Translations under genes and position numbers: made by a program
The notes under the pieces: generated by a model
Database searches by the model: none
The model's input: the letters and a program-made list of their open reading frames with translations, nothing else
What the model was told of the DNA's origin: nothing
Part shown: one piece after another, positions 34,227-44,421 of the stretch
How the letters are laid out: every line of letters begins with the position of its first letter
How positions within the stretch are numbered: position 1 is the first letter of the stretch
Assembly: GCA_903904835.1 (NCBI GenBank)
Contig: CAIVEI010000081.1
Coordinates: 1-64,000, forward strand
Source: an uncultured Schlesneria sp.
Lineage (GTDB): Bacteria > Planctomycetota > Planctomycetia > Planctomycetales > Planctomycetaceae
Length of the DNA: 64,000 bases
Direction of reading: 5' to 3'

Positions 34227-36424
34227 CCGAAGATCTCGACGACGACCCTCGCGTTCTTGAGCTGTCTCGGGCGTATCTTGAGGAATTGGAATCGGGACGC
34301 ACGCCAGACCGCCAAGCCTACTTGAATCAGTTGCCCGAATTGGCCGAGGTCTTGTCGGAGTGTCTGGACGGCATCGAGTTGGCTCATTCATTTCGGCCAC
34401 CTTTCCCACTCTCAAGTCCGCCTCCCGAATTTTCCGCGAGCCCGATCGGCGACTTTCAAATTCTGCATGAGATTGGTCGAGGGGGAATGGGAATCGTCTA
34501 TGAAGCGATTCAACTTTCGCTCGGCCGCCGGATTGCCCTCAAGGTCCTGCCATTTGCTTCATCGCTGGACGCAAAGCATTTACAGCGATTTAAGAACGAA
34601 GCTCATGCGGCGGCTCAGTTGCATCATACGAACATCGTTCCCGTTTATGCCGTCGGTTGCGAGCGTGGTGTCCATTTCTATGCGATGCAGTTGATCAACG
34701 GTCGATCGCTTGCCGCAGTCATTGACGAGCTACGTGGCGACGACCAAGAAAATGAAAGCCCCAAATCTCAGACAACAACTGCGGCCCGCCGCACGTCGGT
34801 GACCGTTGCGATTTCCGATTTGCGAATGTCAACGCGGACGAATAACAAATACGAGACGTTTCGAACTGCGGCTCGTATCGCGGCTCAGGTCGCCGACGCA
34901 CTGGAATACGCTCACGAGGCCGGGGTCGTTCACCGCGACATCAAACCGGCAAACTTGCTAATTGATTCCAGGGGATCAGTCTGGATCACCGATTTTGGAC
35001 TCGCCCAGGTTTTAGCCGATGTCGGTGTGACTCAGACCGGCGATCTGGTTGGTACGTTGAGATACATGAGTCCAGAACAGGCGGAAGGACGACGTGTTCC
35101 AGTCGACCATCGAACCGACGTCTATTCGCTCGGAGCGACGTTGTATGAGCTACTGACACTACAACCGATCTTTCCTGGCCAGGACCGAGCAACGCTCCTG
35201 TATCAGATCTTCAATGAGGAACCGCGTCCGCCAAAGCAAATTGATCGAACTATCCCGATCGAACTTGAAACGATCGTACTGAAGGCAATCGCCAAAAGCC
35301 CTGCTGATCGTTATACAACGGCGGGAGAGATGGGTGCCGATCTCAAACGATTTTTGGAAGAACGCCCGATTCTCGCGAGGCGCCCCACGTTATTGGATCA
35401 GACAAGAAAATGGATGCGACGACATCCCGCCTTCGTTCGTACCACTTTCGTGCTGCTCGCGTGCGGTACGCTCGGCCTTGGTGTCGGGCTGGCGGCAGTT
35501 GCTCGCGAGCAAGCGGCAACGAAAGCGGCTTATCAGCGAGAAAAACAGCGAGTGATTGAAGCCGAAGCACGTTTCCAACTGGCGCGAAGTGCTGCCGACG
35601 AAATGATCCGAATTGCTGAAGATGAACTTACAGAAAATCCTTTTCAGGACGGACTTCGCAAACAGTTACTCGAAACATCCCTGACGTACTATCAGCAATT
35701 TATTGCCATGCGCAGTGAAAGCCCTGATTCTCAGGCTGAGCTGGAAATCACGCGTGACCGAGTGAAAGGGGTCTTGGCCGATCTGGCGGTACTGCAAGCG
35801 GATCGGCATACGTTTCTGCTGCGTGAATCCGAGGTTCTGGACGACCTGGAAGCAACCGCGGAACAGCGAGTGAAAATTGCAGAGATGATCTCTCGGTCGG
35901 AACGACCTCGACGAGGACGCCCCCGCGAAGATCGCGAATTGAACCCCGAAGAACATCGCCAACGTTCGCTGGAAGTCGCTCGTAAAAACGAATTAGAACT
36001 CGCAGGAATTCTGAATCCAGATCAGTTGCGTCGGCTTGCTCAAATTGCTCTCCAGTGCCAGGGACCACGCGCGATTCGTGAGCCAGACGTCATGAACGTT
36101 TTGAAGTTGACCGCCGAGCAAAAGAAACAGTTACGGGACATAGAAAATGAGACTCTTTTTCACGGAGGAGAAGATTTTCACCAAGGCCCGCCCTCAATGG
36201 ATGACTTCAGCCAGAGGATTAAGAAAGCCATGAGTGAAATGCTTGAAGTACTCACCCCAGATCAACTGCAAAAATGGAGAAAACTGACAGGCAAGCCGTA
36301 TCTTGGCCCTATCTTTTTCCCATTAGGACAACCTGGTCCTCCGCCGGGTCATCGACCAGGTGGTGGCCCCAATAGGGATGACCGACCGCCACGGCGTCCG
36401 CCGCCAAACTTTCCTCGCGACTGA
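34223..36424 (+). CDS. membrane Ser/Thr protein kinase (PknB-like)
   Basis: This 733-residue kinase has the Gly loop GRGGMG (residues 85-90), Lys107 (ALKVL), catalytic HRD (237-239), DFG (257-259) and [10 protein letters not shown]. About 55 residues of Ser/Thr-rich sequence are inserted in the kinase N-lobe region (about 170-210). One transmembrane helix (about 404-426) puts the C-terminus outside. That part is helical and carries LTxxQ-like motifs ([36 protein letters not shown]), the motif of Spy/CpxP stress proteins. It ends in a Pro/Arg-rich tail. It likely senses an envelope signal and acts on the overlapping sigma factor. Confidence 0.93.
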   Translation: MTEDLDDDPRVLELSRAYLEELESGRTPDRQAYLNQLPELAEVLSECLDGIELAHSFRPPFPLSSPPPEFSASPIGDFQILHEIGRGGMGIVYEAIQLSLGRRIALKVLPFASSLDAKHLQRFKNEAHAAAQLHHTNIVPVYAVGCERGVHFYAMQLINGRSLAAVIDELRGDDQENESPKSQTTTAARRTSVTVAISDLRMSTRTNNKYETFRTAARIAAQVADALEYAHEAGVVHRDIKPANLLIDSRGSVWITDFGLAQVLADVGVTQTGDLVGTLRYMSPEQAEGRRVPVDHRTDVYSLGATLYELLTLQPIFPGQDRATLLYQIFNEEPRPPKQIDRTIPIELETIVLKAIAKSPADRYTTAGEMGADLKRFLEERPILARRPTLLDQTRKWMRRHPAFVRTTFVLLACGTLGLGVGLAAVAREQAATKAAYQREKQRVIEAEARFQLARSAADEMIRIAEDELTENPFQDGLRKQLLETSLTYYQQFIAMRSESPDSQAELEITRDRVKGVLADLAVLQADRHTFLLRESEVLDDLEATAEQRVKIAEMISRSERPRRGRPREDRELNPEEHRQRSLEVARKNELELAGILNPDQLRRLAQIALQCQGPRAIREPDVMNVLKLTAEQKKQLRDIENETLFHGGEDFHQGPPSMDDFSQRIKKAMSEMLEVLTPDQLQKWRKLTGKPYLGPIFFPLGQPGPPPGHRPGGGPNRDDRPPRRPPPNFPRD

Positions 36425-36440
36425 CAGCGTTTCATTCAAT

Positions 36441-38153
36441 TCAGGAAACGGGGAGTTCCGCCGTTCGAGGTGGATTCGACCTGGATGACGAACCAGGACC
36501 GAATAATTGGTTAAGCGGTGTTGGTCGAACGAATGATTCGTAAAGTAAAAGTGACGTAGCGATTGTCATCAAACTGGCAAGTCCACCGTTGATCCACCAC
36601 GTCAGTTTGAAGGGAGTCAGCCAGGCGAGGAATGGAAACAACAGCGCCTGATGAAGCAGATAAACCCAGAATGCCGTGTCGGCAAAGTAACGACCAACAA
36701 CTGACGAACGATCTGCGAACCGTTGGAACGCGCCCAGAAATGCCCAGGCTGTATAGGCTGACCCAACTGCATACAGAGAATATCCCAAAAGTCGAATCAA
36801 CGAATAGTTCGGCGACTGTGTCTGCATTCCGTATGTGCGAGACAAGGAGGTCGCAGCCCAATGTGCGGCGAAACCAATCGCAAAATTTATCCACCATCCC
36901 GATGCGACTGTTGGTAGTAATTCTCTCATTCGGTGTAGCCACCACCCTGACAGAAAGAAGATAAAGTAGAACGGCATATCGAGCTCAAGATGCCATAGAA
37001 AATCCGGAAAACCACGACCAATTCCCGCAGCCAGACCAAGCGACCAACCAAACGGAGAGTGCGTTGCCAATAAGGCCGGCAGACTGACCAGCCCGATAAT
37101 CAATGGCAACAACTGCCAACGGGCAAACCACACAGAGACACGATCGACATTGGTTGGCGAAACGCTAAACGAAACATCGACGGGTGCGGATCTTGCCTCT
37201 TCGGAATCAAATGCGGCCAAATCGACATCACCGGATGGTTTGGCTTCGCCAGTGGCATACCTCGTTTGACTGCTGATCAACCCCAATAACATCGCCACAA
37301 AGGGGGCTGCTGTCGCGAAGATGAAAAGATACCACAAGAACCAGAGATGACTGAGTGTAAAAAACTTCACGAACGGGCCGAACAGTCGCGTACTGATTTC
37401 TCCTGGTGGACTAAACATTCCACGTGGGCCGTTTGGACCACCGGGCCTGGCTCCCGGGAAGAAGGGACCGGGCGGTTCGGTTGCGGCAGGCGGATTATCA
37501 GGTCGCTCTCGCTCTTGTGGACCGAAACCGGGCGGGCCAAAACCGGGCGGCGGCGGTAATTCCTTGCGAGCAACTTTCCACTCGGCGTCGTCGATTGTAC
37601 CGTCGTTATTGATGTCGAAGCGTTGCAACGGTGGTGGGACAAAACCAGGAGGCGGAGGAGGCAAGTCATCGAGATTGAAGCCTCGTGGGCCGAATGTGCC
37701 AGGTCCGACCGGTGGTCCTCCCATCGGGCCGCCCATGCGGCCTCCCATGGCCCCCCCGGTGGGCCCCCCCATTCCCGGCCCGCCGCGAAAACTTTCGGAG
37801 GCGAACTGATACAGTGGAACGAACGTAAAAATCCCGATTAACAAGGGCAACCCGATCCGCGACCAGCGCCGATAGAGGTAAGCACGCATTCCATACTTTT
37901 GAAACATCATTCGGCAAAAGAAGCCTGAAATTAGAAAGAATAATGGCATCCGAAAACTGTGTAACCAGTCTTGCAGCATCATTGCGCCGTTAAATCCACC
38001 GCCAGGCCCGCCCGGAGGAACAAAGCCCATCGGCGGAGCTCCACCTACCATCCCGCCGAATAGAAGAGCGTGATAAAACACGCCAAGTAACATGGCGGTT
38101 GCTCGAGCCCCATCAAGTGCATTGAATCGCTCAGAAGTCGACGGTTCAGTCAT
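36441..38153 (-). CDS. acyltransferase-3 membrane protein with EF-hand-containing insert
   Basis: This 570-residue integral membrane acyltransferase is of the OpgC/MdoC-like acyltransferase-3 family. It starts ERFNALDGARATAMLLGVFYHALLF, with the conserved His at about residue 28. About ten transmembrane helices are visible. Between helices, residues about 122-255 form a Gly/Pro/Met-rich loop. That loop carries a textbook EF-hand, DINNDGTIDDAE (180-191), so it should bind Ca2+. The gene overlaps the preceding glycosyltransferase by four bases (ATGA), so translation is coupled. Its acceptor is unknown; decoration of a surface sugar is inferred from the operon. Confidence 0.88.
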   Translation of the reverse strand: MTEPSTSERFNALDGARATAMLLGVFYHALLFGGMVGGAPPMGFVPPGGPGGGFNGAMMLQDWLHSFRMPLFFLISGFFCRMMFQKYGMRAYLYRRWSRIGLPLLIGIFTFVPLYQFASESFRGGPGMGGPTGGAMGGRMGGPMGGPPVGPGTFGPRGFNLDDLPPPPPGFVPPPLQRFDINNDGTIDDAEWKVARKELPPPPGFGPPGFGPQERERPDNPPAATEPPGPFFPGARPGGPNGPRGMFSPPGEISTRLFGPFVKFFTLSHLWFLWYLFIFATAAPFVAMLLGLISSQTRYATGEAKPSGDVDLAAFDSEEARSAPVDVSFSVSPTNVDRVSVWFARWQLLPLIIGLVSLPALLATHSPFGWSLGLAAGIGRGFPDFLWHLELDMPFYFIFFLSGWWLHRMRELLPTVASGWWINFAIGFAAHWAATSLSRTYGMQTQSPNYSLIRLLGYSLYAVGSAYTAWAFLGAFQRFADRSSVVGRYFADTAFWVYLLHQALLFPFLAWLTPFKLTWWINGGLASLMTIATSLLLYESFVRPTPLNQLFGPGSSSRSNPPRTAELPVS

Positions 38154-39205
38154 GTGTTTTGCCTTGTCACCGCTTCAGCGGGAATGCCATTTTGCCGGGA
38201 AAAGGTTTTCGTTTGGTTTGTGTTACATGTTGCCGTGTCAGCACGTAACCAGCCGATCCGATCGGGAAGCGAGTTGCACGGCCCTAAGTTCATCGCATCG
38301 GCGATAACGTAGAGAGGCCGACCTTTTGATTCTTCATAGATCTTCGCCACATAATCGCCTACGAGACCGATCGCCACGAGAATGAGACCGTTGAAACACA
38401 ACTGCAGACAGACGAGTAAATTCCAGCTCTGGTCGACGGATCGCTGAAACGAAGCTTCATAAATCACATTAAACGAATAGAGAAATCCGATAACTAAAGT
38501 GATCAATCCGCCATAAAGACTGAGTTTCAGCGGCAACGCTGAGAAGGACGAAATCGCGGTCCAAGCGAAAGAAGCCATTTTCCAAAAGGGATATTTTGAC
38601 GTTCCTGCCGCACGCGGAGCTCGATGAAAGGGGATAATCGCTTCTTTCAAACCCACCCACGCAACGATCCCGCGCATGAAGCGGTGCTGCTCACGAAAAC
38701 GGCGCAACGTCTGGACAGCGGCTCGGCTGAACAAACGAAAATCACCGACCTGGGGCTTCAAACGTTCATCAACGGCTTTCTGCATCAACGCATAAAACAT
38801 TGCCGCTGTCGACCTTTTAAATAGTCCTTCGCCTTCGCGGTCGATTCGTTGAGCCGATACCACTTCAAACCCTTGCTCGAAGGCGTGCAGCATCTCGGGC
38901 AGCAGTTCTGGGGGATCTTGCAGATCAGCGTCCATCACGACGACGGCATCGCCGGAGGCAAAATCAAGTCCGGCCGTGATCGCGGCTTGATGGCCAAAGT
39001 TGCGGCTGAATTCCAGAACTTTGATCTTTGAATTTGCCTGAGCCATTGCGGTCAACTGCTGTCGCGTTCCGTCATGACTGCCGTCGTCAACAAACACGAG
39101 TTCGTAGTCGTAGTTGATCGAAGTGAGCACGGGAAGGAGTGCGTCCAACAACGAAGGAAGCACTTCTTCTTCGTTGAAAACCGGTATCACGATTGACAGC
39201 AACAT
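38150..39205 (-). CDS. family 2 glycosyltransferase, YkcC/GtrB-like
   Basis: This 351-residue protein transfers a sugar from a nucleotide to a lipid carrier (undecaprenyl phosphate in GtrB relatives). It has the GT2 fold: SIVIPVFNEEEVLPSLL, VDDGSHDGT, the metal-binding MDADLQDPPELLPEML (D92-A-D94), and SRNFGHQAAITAGL. Two C-terminal helices follow (LPLKLSLYGGLITLVIGFLYSF and LLVCLQLCFNGLILVAIGLVGDYVAKIY). It is followed, with an ATGA overlap, by the acyltransferase, and preceded by the integral membrane glycosyltransferase at 39346, so the three genes form an operon. The paired arrangement matches ykcC-ykcB of Bacillus. Confidence 0.92.
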   Translation of the reverse strand: MLLSIVIPVFNEEEVLPSLLDALLPVLTSINYDYELVFVDDGSHDGTRQQLTAMAQANSKIKVLEFSRNFGHQAAITAGLDFASGDAVVVMDADLQDPPELLPEMLHAFEQGFEVVSAQRIDREGEGLFKRSTAAMFYALMQKAVDERLKPQVGDFRLFSRAAVQTLRRFREQHRFMRGIVAWVGLKEAIIPFHRAPRAAGTSKYPFWKMASFAWTAISSFSALPLKLSLYGGLITLVIGFLYSFNVIYEASFQRSVDQSWNLLVCLQLCFNGLILVAIGLVGDYVAKIYEESKGRPLYVIADAMNLGPCNSLPDRIGWLRADTATCNTNQTKTFSRQNGIPAEAVTRQNT

Positions 39206-39345
39206 GACGCCTCCTGAGATGGTTTCAACGTGACGCGAAGTTTGGTACTTGGCAGTTGGAAGTCAATTCGTGAAGAACGGCGAGCAAAGCTCACGGATAA
39301 TTCCATCTGACATCGCCACGACGAATTGAACGAAGAAAGGTTCAA

Positions 39346-41739
39346 TTACGGTTGTTCGGAATTCTTGATGGAGTTGTTGAGGTTCACTAACCCGGCTGCG
39401 GGTCGCAAATCGTAAAGTCGTCGTGCTCCCCTCATCGGACCAAGACCGCGAGGTGGACCATCCGCGTCCGGAGAATTGTCATCAGGTTGCCAGAGCTTGG
39501 CATCAACAACTTCGCCATGTTCGCGAACCCAGGTCATGATTTCGGAATTTCCCATTCCGATTGGCCCCGGAGGACCGCCTCCCGCAGGCCCTGGTGGACC
39601 TCCCCCCATCGGACCGCCGGGACCGAAAGGCATCCCTCCTCTCCCGAGCATGGCTCCGGGAGGAGGCCCCCCACCGCCGGGGCCGCCGCCGATCAGCACA
39701 AACCTCAGTCGTTGATCTTTAACAAGTTCCTCGAACTGATCTTTCGTGAGTACCGGATCAGCACCCATGAACCCACCCAGTGAGATCGCTGACTCCCCGG
39801 ATTCAATGATCAATGAAGAGACTTCCATACTGGAGTTTGCGGCCATCAGGTATTTTTCACCCTGCTGATTGGCTCGAAGAAACTCGAGCAGCTTTGCAGT
39901 TGATTGCATGGACATGCCCATTGGTGGCATCGGTGGTCGAGCGGGGCTCGTTCCGGTGAACGAGCTGACGTCCGCGACAGGCATGACCGATATCCCTGGA
40001 ACCCGAGCGGTCCCGATGGACCAGACTGCAGGGCCGACAAGAATTGCCGCCAAGCCCAATCCGCTGCCAAGATTCCCCCATCTAACACGAGGCCAACACA
40101 TATTCAATCCACGCCGCGCAACAATCAGCGTCACCGCCAGGCAAACGCTACCGAGGAGAACTGGCATTAAAGCATATCGAAATTCCGGGTATTGACCGAC
40201 CAGATAAGTCTGCCAGCATCCAGTTGCAATCAATGCCGTCGGAAATAATGCCCGTCGCCAATCGGGTAATTCCAGTGACTTCCAAAGGGCGACGGCACCA
40301 ATTGCTGCCAGTACTGCGACAGCAGGCCCTATGATTATCGTGTAGTACTCGTGAAAAATTCCTTGGGCAAAACTGAAAACGATCCAATGGGTTCCCAACC
40401 AGCCCGTCCAAATCAATAAAGCGGTTTTCGGCGGAGTGAATGGACGATAGATCCCTGACTGCAACAGGGCGGCCAATGTCCCAAAGAAAACAAACGGAAA
40501 TAGCCATGTAATTTGTTCTGCCAGTATTGGCCCTGTGAATCGAAGTAGTCCGGGTGGGCCACCGAACGTGGGAAATCCCCTGCCGCCAAATCCACGCCTG
40601 CCAGGACCCCCGGCAAAAGGGGGGCCGAAGCCGCCGCCCGTCGGACCATCAGGAAACGGCGGGTTCGGAAATGAGGGGGTAGCAGCTTCATTGGGACCTG
40701 CCGCACTGCGAGGTTGCGTGGACGGACTCGTTTCAACCGTCTCTGCACGGGCTTGTTCATCGCTTGGCAGCACGGATTGGCGAGAGTTACTAGTTTGGTC
40801 CTTCTGTGGGCCAACAGCCGGTCGGATCGGCATTCCTCGTGGAGGACCACCACGACCGCCAGGAGGCCCCATATTCCCAGATCCGCCGAATACCCGGCCC
40901 AATCCGTTGTAACCTAGTGCGAGATCCAGCGCCGAGTTATTTCTTGATCCTCCAATATACGGTCGATGTGTTTTCGGTACGATTTCGACTGCCAGGCACC
41001 AGGAAAGAGACACGAACACAAGTACGACAGTCGCCACGGAAAGCTGCCCAATGCGTCGCATCCAACTGACGGGTGCTCCAAGAAAATAGATCAGGTAAAA
41101 CGTCGGCAAAACGACAAACGCGGCCAGCATTTTCACATTGAAGCCGATGCCAACCAGTGTGACACACGCCAAAAGCCAGCGCCAGCGACCTGTTTCGATC
41201 GCTCGACTCAACGCGGCGGCAGACAAGATCAAGACCAGAGTCAGCATCGAGTCTGGCAAATTGTCACGATCGACGGCGACACCAATCGGCGTAATCGCCA
41301 GTATCAACCCTGCCAAAAGAGCGGTGAACGGGCCAGATGATCGACGAATCACACCGTAAAGAATGGCGACAGAGGCAATGCCCATCAATGCTTGCGGCGC
41401 TAAAAGGCTCAACCCGCTAAAACCGAATATTTTGGCGCTGATTGCCTGCACCCATAAGGCGGCGGGGGGCTTGTCGACGGTGATAAAGCCTGCCGGGTCG
41501 AATGCACCAAAGAAGAAATTGGTACCGTTGACGAGCATACTTCGGACTGCGGCGGCATAATAAGGGTTGCCCGTTCCGTTTTGGTCGAGGTTCCACAGGC
41601 GCAACCATGCTGCAAACCCGAGGATGGCAAAAAGTGCGATCATTTCGAGGAGCGTTATCCTGCTTTCGGATCGTTTTTCGAGAACGACCGAAGCGGGAAT
41701 CACTTCTTTTTCATTCGTTTCAATTTCGATGCTGGACAT
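39346..41739 (-). CDS. integral membrane glycosyltransferase, YkcB/PMT-like
   Basis: This 797-residue multi-span protein uses lipid-linked sugars to glycosylate a surface target. The N-terminal loop WNLDQNGTGNPYYAAAVRSMLVNGTNFFFGAFDPAGFITVDKPP and WVQAISAKIFGFSG closely match YkcB-like mannosyltransferases. Two large Gly/Pro/Met-rich extracytoplasmic segments (about residues 270-395 and 690-735) are unusual and resemble the loop in the acyltransferase downstream. A final extracytoplasmic domain (about 605-780) follows the last helices. It is the first gene of the minus-strand operon with the GT2 and acyltransferase genes. The acceptor is unknown. Confidence 0.88.
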   Translation of the reverse strand: MSSIEIETNEKEVIPASVVLEKRSESRITLLEMIALFAILGFAAWLRLWNLDQNGTGNPYYAAAVRSMLVNGTNFFFGAFDPAGFITVDKPPAALWVQAISAKIFGFSGLSLLAPQALMGIASVAILYGVIRRSSGPFTALLAGLILAITPIGVAVDRDNLPDSMLTLVLILSAAALSRAIETGRWRWLLACVTLVGIGFNVKMLAAFVVLPTFYLIYFLGAPVSWMRRIGQLSVATVVLVFVSLSWCLAVEIVPKTHRPYIGGSRNNSALDLALGYNGLGRVFGGSGNMGPPGGRGGPPRGMPIRPAVGPQKDQTSNSRQSVLPSDEQARAETVETSPSTQPRSAAGPNEAATPSFPNPPFPDGPTGGGFGPPFAGGPGRRGFGGRGFPTFGGPPGLLRFTGPILAEQITWLFPFVFFGTLAALLQSGIYRPFTPPKTALLIWTGWLGTHWIVFSFAQGIFHEYYTIIIGPAVAVLAAIGAVALWKSLELPDWRRALFPTALIATGCWQTYLVGQYPEFRYALMPVLLGSVCLAVTLIVARRGLNMCWPRVRWGNLGSGLGLAAILVGPAVWSIGTARVPGISVMPVADVSSFTGTSPARPPMPPMGMSMQSTAKLLEFLRANQQGEKYLMAANSSMEVSSLIIESGESAISLGGFMGADPVLTKDQFEELVKDQRLRFVLIGGGPGGGGPPPGAMLGRGGMPFGPGGPMGGGPPGPAGGGPPGPIGMGNSEIMTWVREHGEVVDAKLWQPDDNSPDADGPPRGLGPMRGARRLYDLRPAAGLVNLNNSIKNSEQP

Positions 41740-41951
41740 TGGTTGTTTGATCCACTTGCTGCGGTTGCCGCTCAGATGACGGCGATTTGGAATTGCCGCG
41801 TAAGAGACAAGTCACGAATCGGAGCCGGATACCGCCGCGCAAAAATGAATGTGATCGACAACCGAGCAAAGTTCGCGTTGTGGAATGTAAAGAGGACTCC
41901 ATTCGGATCAGTTGTTTTGAGGGTCAATTCTTCAGCGGGATCGAGGAAGAA

Positions 41952-43997
41952 ATGGGGATTAAAACGATGATATCCACCACTTTAAACGCTCGTTTTTTGT
42001 CGATGTGGGCCAAAACGATTTGTCTGGTCAGGATTCGCTGCGCAGCACGCGTTGCGACTATGACCTTCGTGTTTTCCCTGTCTCTGAATTCCGAGGCAAA
42101 CGCTCAGCGGCAAATGGAATCTCTTGGCCGAGGCGTGGTCGCCATCAATCAGGGAGGTGGTCACGTTTTTCTCAGCTGGCGGCTGCTGGGAAACGAGCCA
42201 TCAGGGCTGGCGTTTAACGTCTATCGAACTGTTGGTGACGGCCACCCGAAGAAGTTAAATGCACTGCCACTGACCAATGAGACACACTATACCGACAACG
42301 ACGCCGAGCTAAGTCAGGCGACAGAATACACGGTGCGCCCGGTACTCGACGGGAAAGAGCTTGAGCCGAGCGTTCCGTTCAGGTTTTTGGCGAATGCTCC
42401 GGCTCGTCCGTATCTCACAATTCCGTTGCGGACACCGGCAGGTTATTCGCCAAACGATTGTGCCGTCGGGGATCTTGATGGCGACGGTGAATACGAACTG
42501 GTGGTTCATATGGCCGGACGCGGCCGTGACAATTCGCAGGCAGGGATCACTGACGAGCCGATATTCCATGCCTATAGGCTCGATGGGAAGATGCTTTGGC
42601 AGATCAACTTGGGAAAAAACATCCGCGAAGGGGCTCATTACACTCAGTTTATGGTCTATGATCTTGATGGTGACGGTCGCGCGGAGTTCGTCTGCAAGAC
42701 TGCGGATGGAACGATTGACGGTACTGGCAAAGTGATTGGTGATTCCGAGGCTGACTGGCGTGGTGGGAAACCAGAGACTCGTGGCCGTGCGAATGATCAG
42801 AATGGGCGGCCGGGCGATTCCGATCTACGACAACCGACCCTGAGAAGTGGCTATATTCTCGAGGGACCAGAGTACCTGACAGTATTTGATGGCCTCACTG
42901 GTGAGGCGCTTGCAACAACGGATTATCTTCCGGCTCGCGGGAAGGTTAGCGATTGGGGCGACGCATACGGCAATCGTGTCGATCGGTTTCTTGCCTGTGT
43001 CGCTTATCTCGACGGACAGCGTCCGAGTGTCGTCATGTGTCGAGGTTACTACACTCGCACAACACTTGTGGCCTGGGATTGGCGCGACGGGAAATTCACG
43101 CAGCGTTGGTTCTTCGATAGCGATAAGTTTGGGCCGCCTGATCGTTCCAACCCTTATCGTGGTCAGGGTAACCACAATCTCAGTGTTGCCGATATTGATG
43201 CGGACGGAAAAGATGAGATCATTTACGGTGCCATGTGCATTGATGACGACGGTAAGCCCGTTTACTCAACAAAACTTGGGCACGGAGATGCGCTGCATGT
43301 TTCTGATATGGATCCATGCCGCCCGGGTCTGGAAGTTTTCGACATTCACGAAAAACCGCAGCACCCGTATGGAATGGAATTTCGGGATGCAAGAACGGGT
43401 GAGATGATTTGGGGAAAACCAGGGGGAAACGCAAATTCGCCAGATGTTGGCCGAGGATGTGCGATGGACATCGATCCGCGTCATCACGGATACGAAATGT
43501 GGGGATCGGGAGGGCCGTCCACTCGCGGTTTGTGGAATGTCAAGGGTGAGCGAGTTTCTGAGGGAAACCCCCGCTCGTGCAATTTTGGAGTCTGGTGGGA
43601 CGGCGATCTGCTTCGTGAATTGCTCAATGGAAACGAGATTTCCAAGTGGAATTGGGAGACCAGCACCGATTCGGTATTAATGACGGCACGCGATTGTCAG
43701 GCCAATAATGGGTCCAAATCAACACCATGTCTGAGTGCTGATCTTTTCGGTGATTGGCGCGAAGAAGTCATGTGGCGGACTCGCGACAACCTGGAATTGC
43801 GAATCTATACGACGACAGTTTCAACGGAGCACCGCCTTCATACATTGATGCACGATCCGCAGTATCGCCTTGCAACTGCCTGGCAAAACGTGGCTTACAA
43901 TCAGCCGCCTCACCCTGGTTTCTTTCTTGGTCATGGTATGCAGGCTCCTCCGCAACAACAAATTTCGACTCCAAAATCTCAGCTCGCAAGGCCCTAA
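41952..43997 (+). CDS. rhamnogalacturonan lyase, family PL11
   Basis: This secreted pectin-degrading lyase of about 681 residues starts at ATG 41952, with GAGGA close upstream; ATG 41967 is possible. The signal peptide ends near SLNSEANA. Family stretches are MESLGRGVVAINQGGGHVFLSWRLLG, GLAFNVYR, the calcium-binding GDLDGDGEYELV, YDLDGDGRAEFVCKTADGT, and ADIDADGKDEIIYGAM. It should cleave rhamnogalacturonan I by beta-elimination outside the cytoplasm, supplying sugars from plant or algal polymers. It is divergent from the YkcB-like gene. No other pectin genes are beside it, so regulation may be on its own. Confidence 0.93.
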   Translation: MGIKTMISTTLNARFLSMWAKTICLVRIRCAARVATMTFVFSLSLNSEANAQRQMESLGRGVVAINQGGGHVFLSWRLLGNEPSGLAFNVYRTVGDGHPKKLNALPLTNETHYTDNDAELSQATEYTVRPVLDGKELEPSVPFRFLANAPARPYLTIPLRTPAGYSPNDCAVGDLDGDGEYELVVHMAGRGRDNSQAGITDEPIFHAYRLDGKMLWQINLGKNIREGAHYTQFMVYDLDGDGRAEFVCKTADGTIDGTGKVIGDSEADWRGGKPETRGRANDQNGRPGDSDLRQPTLRSGYILEGPEYLTVFDGLTGEALATTDYLPARGKVSDWGDAYGNRVDRFLACVAYLDGQRPSVVMCRGYYTRTTLVAWDWRDGKFTQRWFFDSDKFGPPDRSNPYRGQGNHNLSVADIDADGKDEIIYGAMCIDDDGKPVYSTKLGHGDALHVSDMDPCRPGLEVFDIHEKPQHPYGMEFRDARTGEMIWGKPGGNANSPDVGRGCAMDIDPRHHGYEMWGSGGPSTRGLWNVKGERVSEGNPRSCNFGVWWDGDLLRELLNGNEISKWNWETSTDSVLMTARDCQANNGSKSTPCLSADLFGDWREEVMWRTRDNLELRIYTTTVSTEHRLHTLMHDPQYRLATAWQNVAYNQPPHPGFFLGHGMQAPPQQQISTPKSQLARP

Positions 43998-44421
43998 CGA
44001 TTGTCGCAGAATGCTATCAAGTCACAATTTGATGCGGTTAGATGGTGGCAATCGTGGCAATTGAAAAAGCAGCTATAAAATAAACGAAAATCTTTGCGTT
44101 GCAGTTTCCCGCGCGGGATCATAGAATTTCCGACCCAATCAAGCTTTCCTGATTTTGACTTGAAAATCCGTCGATTGATGGCTGTCACGTTCGAAGTCGC
44201 GTCTGTTTGGACGAATATCTCGTTGTTTGCTGCGGGACGAGGTTTCGGTTGAGGGTTTAAGGACTCTCACACTTGGGATCAAAGAAATTCTGAGCCGAAA
44301 CAAGGACTCTTCAGCGCAGAGCTTGAAGTTCCTTGGGTTCGCATTTACACTGAAGAGTTCCGGACCCGAGCCGATGGAGCCGTCCGGAAATTGCGAAAAT
44401 TGAGAAGACACAGGTAAAAGT
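43998..44421. other. leader region of the ribosomal operon
   Basis: There is no gene. TTGACT at about 44155 could be a -35 box but lacks a good -10. The promoter of rpsL must lie here. Confidence 0.4.

Noticed and set aside
33388-34302. 304-codon open frame on the minus strand opposite the sigma factor
   Set aside because: It is antisense to a clear ECF sigma factor and the start of the kinase, has biased composition and no family resemblance.
39476-39715. plus-strand Pro/Gly-rich frame opposite the YkcB-like gene
   Set aside because: It is antisense to a Gly/Pro-rich loop and is composition-driven.
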